This document shows, piece after piece, positions 6,734 to 11,130 of a DNA stretch of 11,130 nucleotides. A program made the position numbers and the translations under genes. Source of the stretch: Cellvibrionaceae bacterium (lineage in GTDB: Bacteria; Pseudomonadota; Gammaproteobacteria; Pseudomonadales; Cellvibrionaceae); assembly GCA_021151615.1 (NCBI GenBank), contig JAGKXA010000156.1, forward strand, positions 1 through 11,130. Direction: 5' to 3'. A model generated the notes under the pieces. The model saw only the letters and a list, made by a program, of their open reading frames with translations, was not told where the DNA came from and searched no databases. How positions within the stretch are numbered: position 1 is the stretch's first letter; each line of letters begins with the position of its first letter.

Positions 6734-6872
6734 GCCAACCCGAAAATTAGCGCTGGAGCATGCCATAGATATTTTTCAAGGTAAGTTTGATTATGCATGG
6801 GAAAACTTAAAGCAAAATTAAGTATTCGCGAATGCCAGAGGAAAATTGAGGGTTTACGTGCTTTGGGGAGGT

Positions 6873-6898
6873 AGCTCGCTGCATAGAAGCAGCGAGCT
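6873..6898 (-). terminator. Hairpin downstream of the DUF5666 gene (no U-tract)
   Basis: A perfect 10-bp inverted repeat (AGCTCGCTGC / GCAGCGAGCT) with a 6-nt loop lies 11 bp past the - strand stop at 6909. No U-run follows on either strand, so it may be a weak or factor-assisted terminator or a 3'-end stabilising hairpin. The rest of 6718-6908 shows no gene. Confidence 0.5.
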
Positions 6899-6908
6899 TG
6901 GGGAAGGG

Positions 6909-8384
6909 TTATAGTTTAAATTGATTTTTGCCTTTGTCGTCCTCATCGATAGTGATGCGGATGGCCAGAAAATCGTTACCAAGCGCTATACCTTTCACTT
7001 CAACGCGTTTGCCAAATGCAATGGTAAAAAAGCTGGCGGCGCTGATGAGAGTTCCCTCCGCATCGCGATATTGGGTGTTTTCATCGGTCAAAATTTTGCG
7101 CCCGAATAGCGTAAATGAGTCACTGCTAATACTGGTGATAATGCCCTCCAGTTCGCGTTCTTCGGGCTCATTATCATCGCCTTCTTCGCGTTCGATTTTG
7201 GTGGCGATAAAGCCAGCATCGCTGGAGTATCCGGTGACTTCTACAGCATCGCCGACTTGCAGGCTGGATAGGTTAAAACGTTTAATACGGCTATCCCCTT
7301 TATCTTCATAGCGGGTAGAGGTGCTGGTTCGAATGCTTGTTCCATCAACCGCCAGAGTTCCCGTGGTTATGCCAAACCCGTTGCTGTTATTGAGGGCAAT
7401 ACTGGTAATATTGCCGGCAATTTTGTTATTGATTTTGTGTTCAAATTCAATTTCGTCTGCTAACAATTTTCCGTTGTTATCGATTTTGCCTTCCACCTCC
7501 ACTTTGACACCCAAAAACAGATTTTGGGTCTCGCCATTGTCGTAGCGGGTTTGTGCATTGGTGGTTACATTTATTCCAGCAACTTCAAAATCCGTCGGTG
7601 AACCAAAGCGAGTGATATAACCCTCAATTGAGGCGGACTTAATATTGTTGGAAAACTCAGTGGTCAGACGGTTGACTTGTGTTGCCTGGAAGAGTTGGTT
7701 GTTATCCTGTATTCCACGCACACTCACGAGTAACCCGTTGCGCAAATTCTGGTTGCCTAAATTCAGGTTGGCACCGGCGTAGCTAATTTGTTGCTGGTTG
7801 AGTTGGAAAGTCATATTCATACTATCTAGATTGCGCACAAACCCTTGCAGTTGTTGTAGTGAATTATTGGCAAATTCAATACGCGTAGCGCTGATATTTC
7901 CGTCGGATGTCAAAGAACCGCTGACTAGAATCCGCGTACCTGGAGCTAACCCCTGCAAACCACGCGGAACTATTTTCACATCAAAAATAGTGTCGTTGTT
8001 AATTTCAATGTGGTGGCCCATCACCACCAGCGTATTGTTATTTTTCGCGCTGATCACCCCGACAATGTTTGGTGTAAATTCAATTTTATCAGCGCTGGCA
8101 CTACCGTTTTTGGCAATACTACCGATGAGGTTGACTTGATAGCCGACTTGCAGGTTTTCTTCCATGGCCATTTCGCCATTAATAAGAATTTGCGCTTTAT
8201 CCGAGTTGTAGCGCACGCCATTCACAATAACGCTGCCAAAACCGTCAATGGTGCCTTGGGTGCTGGTTGCCACAGGTGCGCCGCTACCATCTATGCCGGA
8301 TACGTCACTGCCGCCGGAGCCGCCGCAACTGGCGAGCAGTATGAGGCAGAGCGATGTGCCCAGCGGTGTTAGAAAACGGATCAT
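6909..8384 (-). CDS. DUF5666 repeat lipoprotein (second gene of operon with DUF6502)
   Basis: A lipoprotein signal peptide ends in the lipobox LASC with Cys20, followed by a Gly/Ser-rich tether. The rest is made of about six degenerate modules of 60-75 residues (roughly 44-103, 109-172, 178-239, 252-315, 322-400, 412-480). Each follows the pattern G.I..(F)GS..V.G......T.Y....L..G..VEV.G....G...A..IE, which is the DUF5666 repeat. The first module opens with GTIDGFGSVIVNGVRY. The alternating hydrophobic pattern suggests small beta-barrel (OB-like) folds strung together at the cell envelope; function is unknown. The gene overlaps the DUF6502 gene by 4 bp (ATGA), and AAAGGAG 7 nt before the ATG lies inside that gene, so the two are translationally coupled. 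A paralogue lies at 9473-10933. Confidence 0.87.
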   Translation of the reverse strand: MIRFLTPLGTSLCLILLASCGGSGGSDVSGIDGSGAPVATSTQGTIDGFGSVIVNGVRYNSDKAQILINGEMAMEENLQVGYQVNLIGSIAKNGSASADKIEFTPNIVGVISAKNNNTLVVMGHHIEINNDTIFDVKIVPRGLQGLAPGTRILVSGSLTSDGNISATRIEFANNSLQQLQGFVRNLDSMNMTFQLNQQQISYAGANLNLGNQNLRNGLLVSVRGIQDNNQLFQATQVNRLTTEFSNNIKSASIEGYITRFGSPTDFEVAGINVTTNAQTRYDNGETQNLFLGVKVEVEGKIDNNGKLLADEIEFEHKINNKIAGNITSIALNNSNGFGITTGTLAVDGTSIRTSTSTRYEDKGDSRIKRFNLSSLQVGDAVEVTGYSSDAGFIATKIEREEGDDNEPEERELEGIITSISSDSFTLFGRKILTDENTQYRDAEGTLISAASFFTIAFGKRVEVKGIALGNDFLAIRITIDEDDKGKNQFKL

Positions 8385-9277
8385 TGTTTAACTCCTTTAT
8401 CTGCATCAAGCTGATTTGGCTCCGCTGGATTAGTGTCCAGGGTTTCAGGCTCGATCAGATGGCTAAATAAATAAGTACCGACTCCCATTCGCATGAACTC
8501 GCTATTGGCATGGTTATCGGTGTGCGTATCGGGTTGTTCGTGTTCACTGAGCCAGGCATCAATTTTTTCCAGAAAGACCTGACCTTCTTGCTCAACAAAT
8601 TCGCGAAATGCCGCAAGCGTATCGGGCGACATTTGGGTATTGCTTGCGCGGCGCTCAAATTGCAGCGGCTGTTGTTTGTTGGCTTTGTATAAATTGTGAT
8701 GCAAGGTGTTGCCCAAATCACTGATCACGCTACCGGCGCGCAAGAGTGCGCCAGGGTCAGATTGGGCGGGAACAAAATAGCGTTTGGTGGCGATTACTTT
8801 GCCATCGGATGTCTCTTCCACTACGCCAACGCGTTTTAATTCTTTTAATAAGGCACTGGCAGGAAAGTCGCCACCGTAACGGCGCACCAGCAGTGCAAAG
8901 CTCTGCTGTTCACCTTCGATACTCAAGGGTAGGGGATGGTTCCCTTGCGCACAAAAATCCGGGTCCTGGTGCCAGGCGGAAAGCAGACGGGTGAGGCGAT
9001 CCTGGTGTTGTTGGTTGTGTTCACCTGCGCGCGGATTGTTGAGCGAGTCCTTAATGCGCGAGACTTCTTTGCGGTCTATGCCTGTAAGAATAGCCACGCG
9101 CGACAGATTGGTTGGGCGGCCACGCAAACCAAACTCTTCGGATGCGACCTGTACGTAGATTTGTTTGCAAATGGTTACCAGGTCTTTATGGGTGACACCA
9201 TTGCGCAGCAAAATACCGATGATCGGCTCCATCAGTTGCCGACATGCAGCTAAGGCTGTGTCTTTGGGGCTACTCAT
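8381..9277 (-). CDS. DUF6502 family protein, probable DNA-binding regulator
   Basis: This is a soluble 298-residue protein without signal peptide or membrane segment. The N-terminal part (about 12-80) reads LLRNGVTHKDL, then a helix with YVQVASEEFG, then GRPTNLSRVAILTGIDRKEV. That is the conserved DUF6502 block and resembles a helix-turn-helix in which the second helix begins at the TGI turn. A second winged-helix-like stretch (about 125-168) reads SFALLVRRYGGDFPASALLKEL. The C-terminus is Asp/Glu/Asn-rich and probably disordered. The stop overlaps the ATG of the downstream DUF5666 lipoprotein, so the two form an operon. DUF6502 and DUF5666 genes are, from memory, often neighbours, which suggests a regulatory or functional link. 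The ATG at 9277 has no clear Shine-Dalgarno sequence. Confidence 0.8.
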   Translation of the reverse strand: MSSPKDTALAACRQLMEPIIGILLRNGVTHKDLVTICKQIYVQVASEEFGLRGRPTNLSRVAILTGIDRKEVSRIKDSLNNPRAGEHNQQHQDRLTRLLSAWHQDPDFCAQGNHPLPLSIEGEQQSFALLVRRYGGDFPASALLKELKRVGVVEETSDGKVIATKRYFVPAQSDPGALLRAGSVISDLGNTLHHNLYKANKQQPLQFERRASNTQMSPDTLAAFREFVEQEGQVFLEKIDAWLSEHEQPDTHTDNHANSEFMRMGVGTYLFSHLIEPETLDTNPAEPNQLDADKGVKQ

Positions 9278-9398
9278 AAATTTGTGACCGTACTACTTAT
9301 GACCGCTGTTACTGATGGCCTTAAAAAGGGTGGCCGCGAAATGTACCAGAAAAAACTACCACAAAAACCTATTTCAAAAGCTCTTTCAAAAATGGGGC

Positions 9399-9445
9399 AA
9401 AAAATAAAAAGCCCCCGCATACCCCTTGGGGTTGGTATGCGAGGG
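9399..9445 (-). terminator. Rho-independent terminator of the second DUF5666 gene
   Basis: On the - strand, 9445-9434 pairs with 9412-9423 (12 positions with one mismatch; core GGTATGCG / CGCATACC) and is followed by C, TTTTT, A, TTTTTT at 9410-9399. It lies 28 bp after the stop at 9473 and separates that gene from the DUF6502-DUF5666 operon. Confidence 0.85.
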
Positions 9446-9472
9446 AAATGCTTAGACGTTTAGCGGAGCAAA

Positions 9473-10933
9473 TTAATCCTCCAGTTCAATTTTCAGGGCA
9501 ATGGCCAGTCCGTTTTGGGTCAAGCCTTTTACTTCAACTTCTTTGCCCAATGCCACGGCGAAAAAATCCTCCAATGATGCAAAGCCTTCAAAACGGGTAA
9601 AGGCATTTACCTGAATCACCTGGCCGGCGACGGTAATAGTGCCATCACCAACAGCTTCCACTACGCCTTCCACTTCCAGTTTCCAATCCTTATCGCCAAA
9701 GGCGTGCGGGTTATGGCGCTCAACGCGGGTGGCAATATTGCGCTCAGCGGTGGTTGCTGTAGCGGCAATTTTGTAGCCGCGGACATGGAGAGTGTCACCT
9801 GTTGCCAAATCTTCGAGATCGAAGAAGCGCACTTTGGAGCGGCTGCGATCGTTAAAGCTGGTGTCTTCGGTCACTTCGAACACCATGCTATTTACGGTGA
9901 AGGTTTTCGCGGTGAGATTGATAGCATCGACCAGACCTTTTTGGCTGATTTTGGCTTTGTAATTGAGTTTTATTTTCTTGGCGACCAAATTTTGGTTTGC
10001 ATCCAACTCACCGTAAACCTTTACTTGGGTGCCATCTTGCAGGTCGCTGGCTTTGCCGCCATCAAAACGGGTGGAGGTGGTAATTAGTACAACGGTTTCA
10101 TCAATTTTAAAGCTGGTGCCAGCAATCAGTTCACTGACGGGACCACTCAGGGTAATGCCATCCCAATCTTTCCAGTTGTCATCGTGTTTGAAACATAAGC
10201 GGCTGGGGAGCAAGTTACCCATGGCTACAAAGGTATCGCCCGAGAAGCTGCCAAGCACTCGCACTTTCAAACCATTTTCAAGCAAGGAATTATGTAATGC
10301 AGATAATCCTGCCTTGCTGAAATCCACCAATGTGCCGTTAATGGTGAAGGTCATAGCTGTAGTATTCAGGTTGGCAATTTCACCGGCCAATTGGAATTTG
10401 TTGCCTGGCAGTTCTTTTTTTATGTCGATCCGTGTGGCAACCAGCTTGCCTTCGCTATTGGTGTAACTGCTGACTTTAATGATATCGCCCACTTTTAATT
10501 GATCGGCAGTTACATCGTCATCATAAAAGGTATCGGCATTGATCAGGATGGTTTGGCCCAGGGCAACGATGACACCGGCGGTTAAATCGATGCTGGTAAT
10601 CGGGCCCACCAGTTGCGATTCGCCTTCCAGTTTGGTGGCGGTGCCGTGGATGCCATCGCTATTGACCTTGCCGGTAATACGCACTATCTGGCCGATCTTC
10701 AGGTCGGACTCCACCAGGCTTTCGCCATCCACCTCAATTGCGGCGTTTTTCACATCGAAGTGCACGCCGTTCACTATCACGCTGCCAAAACCAGTCACCA
10801 TACCCTGGGTCAATTCTGTCTGTGCGGTTGCATTGTTTGGGGTGCTGGAACTGGTGCTGCCGGAGCTGCCACCGCCGCCACAGGCTGCCAGCAGCAGGGT
10901 CAGTAGTACCGGGGAAATTCGTAAATAGTTCAT
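9473..10933 (-). CDS. DUF5666 repeat lipoprotein, monocistronic paralogue
   Basis: The lipobox LAAC (Cys18) is followed by a Gly4/Ser/Thr tether and six DUF5666-type modules (roughly 44-104, 108-171, 182-244, 262-324, 331-407, 420-486). The first module opens with GMVTGFGSVIVNGVHF, nearly the same as in the 6909-8384 paralogue. The last ends in ALGKEVEVKG followed by LAIALKIELED, which matches the paralogue's C-terminal module. Module count and order are the same in both proteins, so the whole gene was duplicated. Module 4 is preceded by an insert with Cys247 and two Trp (about 245-260) that the paralogue lacks. AGAGGT 8 nt before the ATG is the ribosome binding site. It has its own promoter region and terminator. 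Function is unknown; an envelope-anchored protein is expected. Confidence 0.87.
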   Translation of the reverse strand: MNYLRISPVLLTLLLAACGGGGSSGSTSSSTPNNATAQTELTQGMVTGFGSVIVNGVHFDVKNAAIEVDGESLVESDLKIGQIVRITGKVNSDGIHGTATKLEGESQLVGPITSIDLTAGVIVALGQTILINADTFYDDDVTADQLKVGDIIKVSSYTNSEGKLVATRIDIKKELPGNKFQLAGEIANLNTTAMTFTINGTLVDFSKAGLSALHNSLLENGLKVRVLGSFSGDTFVAMGNLLPSRLCFKHDDNWKDWDGITLSGPVSELIAGTSFKIDETVVLITTSTRFDGGKASDLQDGTQVKVYGELDANQNLVAKKIKLNYKAKISQKGLVDAINLTAKTFTVNSMVFEVTEDTSFNDRSRSKVRFFDLEDLATGDTLHVRGYKIAATATTAERNIATRVERHNPHAFGDKDWKLEVEGVVEAVGDGTITVAGQVIQVNAFTRFEGFASLEDFFAVALGKEVEVKGLTQNGLAIALKIELED

Positions 10934-11017
10934 GATTTTTACCTCTAGCCTAATGCCTTCTCAAAATCCTGTAGGTGTCTCTCAAAACCTTCCAGGCGGA
11001 GTAGGAAGTTGTATTTC

Positions 11018-11052
11018 TTCCATATTTGGTATTTTAATTACCAAATATGGAA
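11018..11052. promoter_or_regulatory. 14-bp-arm perfect palindrome, likely operator over the DUF5666 gene promoter
   Basis: TTCCATATTTGGTA (11018-11031) and TACCAAATATGGAA (11039-11052) are perfect inverted copies around a 7-bp spacer. No T-tract follows on either strand, so it is not a terminator. It covers the predicted -10 box (11044-11049) and RNA start of the - strand gene at 9473-10933, which is a classic repressor position. A DNA cruciform or RNA hairpin are alternatives. Confidence 0.65.
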
Positions 11053-11072
11053 TTTGTTGTGCGTTTGGTCAA
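11044..11072 (-). promoter_or_regulatory. Candidate sigma70 promoter of the DUF5666 gene at 9473-10933
   Basis: On the - strand, TTGACC (11072-11067; 5 of 6 to consensus) and CATATT (11049-11044; 4 of 6) are 17 bp apart. The RNA would start near 11037, giving a leader of about 100 nt before the ATG at 10933. The leader contains near-direct repeats, TCTCAAAATCCT at 10959-10970 and TCTCAAAACCT at 10980-10990 (+ strand), 21 bp apart. Confidence 0.5.
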
Positions 11073-11094
11073 GGTTTTGGATGTCATGGATCAC

Positions 11095-11127
11095 AAATAA
11101 AAAGCCCCGGTGGGTTGCCGGGGCTTT
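11095..11127 (-). terminator. Rho-independent terminator of a - strand gene beyond the right edge
   Basis: AAAGCCCCGG (11101-11110) and CCGGGGCTTT (11118-11127) pair perfectly over 10 bp with a 7-nt loop. On the - strand the stem runs into TTTTTATTT. There is no U-tract on the + side and no + strand gene before it, so it should end a gene that enters from the right. Confidence 0.8.
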
Positions 11128-11130
11128 GGG

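Noticed and set aside
7798..8372. Long + strand open frames opposite the DUF5666 and DUF6502 genes
   Set aside because: They have no family resemblance and no ribosome sites, and they lie antisense to genes with clear lipoprotein or DUF signatures.
9285..9305. Direct repeat TGACCG at 9285-9290 and 9300-9305 upstream of the DUF6502 gene, as a possible operator
   Set aside because: Six bases repeated twice is weak, it gives no palindrome, and no clear promoter is nearby.

Overview
The window looks like a gammaproteobacterial chromosome segment from the Cellvibrio group (Cellvibrionaceae). The main reason is a pair of secreted modular proteins with long polyserine linkers and C-terminal CBM2 cellulose-binding modules, a hallmark of Cellvibrio and relatives. 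The genus call is inference; no rRNA or other taxonomic marker is present.

Left part (1-934, + strand): the tail of an enoyl-CoA hydratase gene is followed 14 bp later by a short-chain dehydrogenase/reductase gene of the 2,4-dienoyl-CoA-reductase type. That gene has an internal, out-of-frame deletion that removed the catalytic Tyr/Lys region, so it is a pseudogene. A strong Rho-independent terminator closes this fatty-acid oxidation operon.

Centre (935-4982, + strand): a leader region with two inverted repeats precedes two tandem homologous genes (604 and 597 codons). Each encodes signal peptide, GH5 (subfamily 8, mannanase-like) domain, Ser linker, PKD-like domain, Ser linker and CBM2. The point of interest is that both GH5 domains lack essential residues. 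The first lacks both catalytic glutamates and most of the active-site shell. The second lacks the acid/base glutamate but keeps the nucleophile. They look like a pair of pseudo-glycoside hydrolases that still carry cellulose-binding modules. Each gene is followed by its own terminator.

Right part (5026-11130, - strand): a 555-563-residue Omp85/BamA-TamA-type outer-membrane barrel protein with a single POTRA domain; a two-gene operon with ATGA overlap encoding a DUF6502 protein (probable DNA-binding regulator) and a DUF5666 repeat lipoprotein; and a second, separately transcribed DUF5666 repeat lipoprotein. The last has a 14-bp-arm palindrome lying over its predicted promoter. A terminator at the right edge belongs to a - strand gene outside the window.

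As a whole, the window combines a degraded lipid-catabolism operon, an unusual extracellular cellulose-binding pair, and an envelope block made of one outer-membrane barrel, two repeat lipoproteins and their likely regulator.
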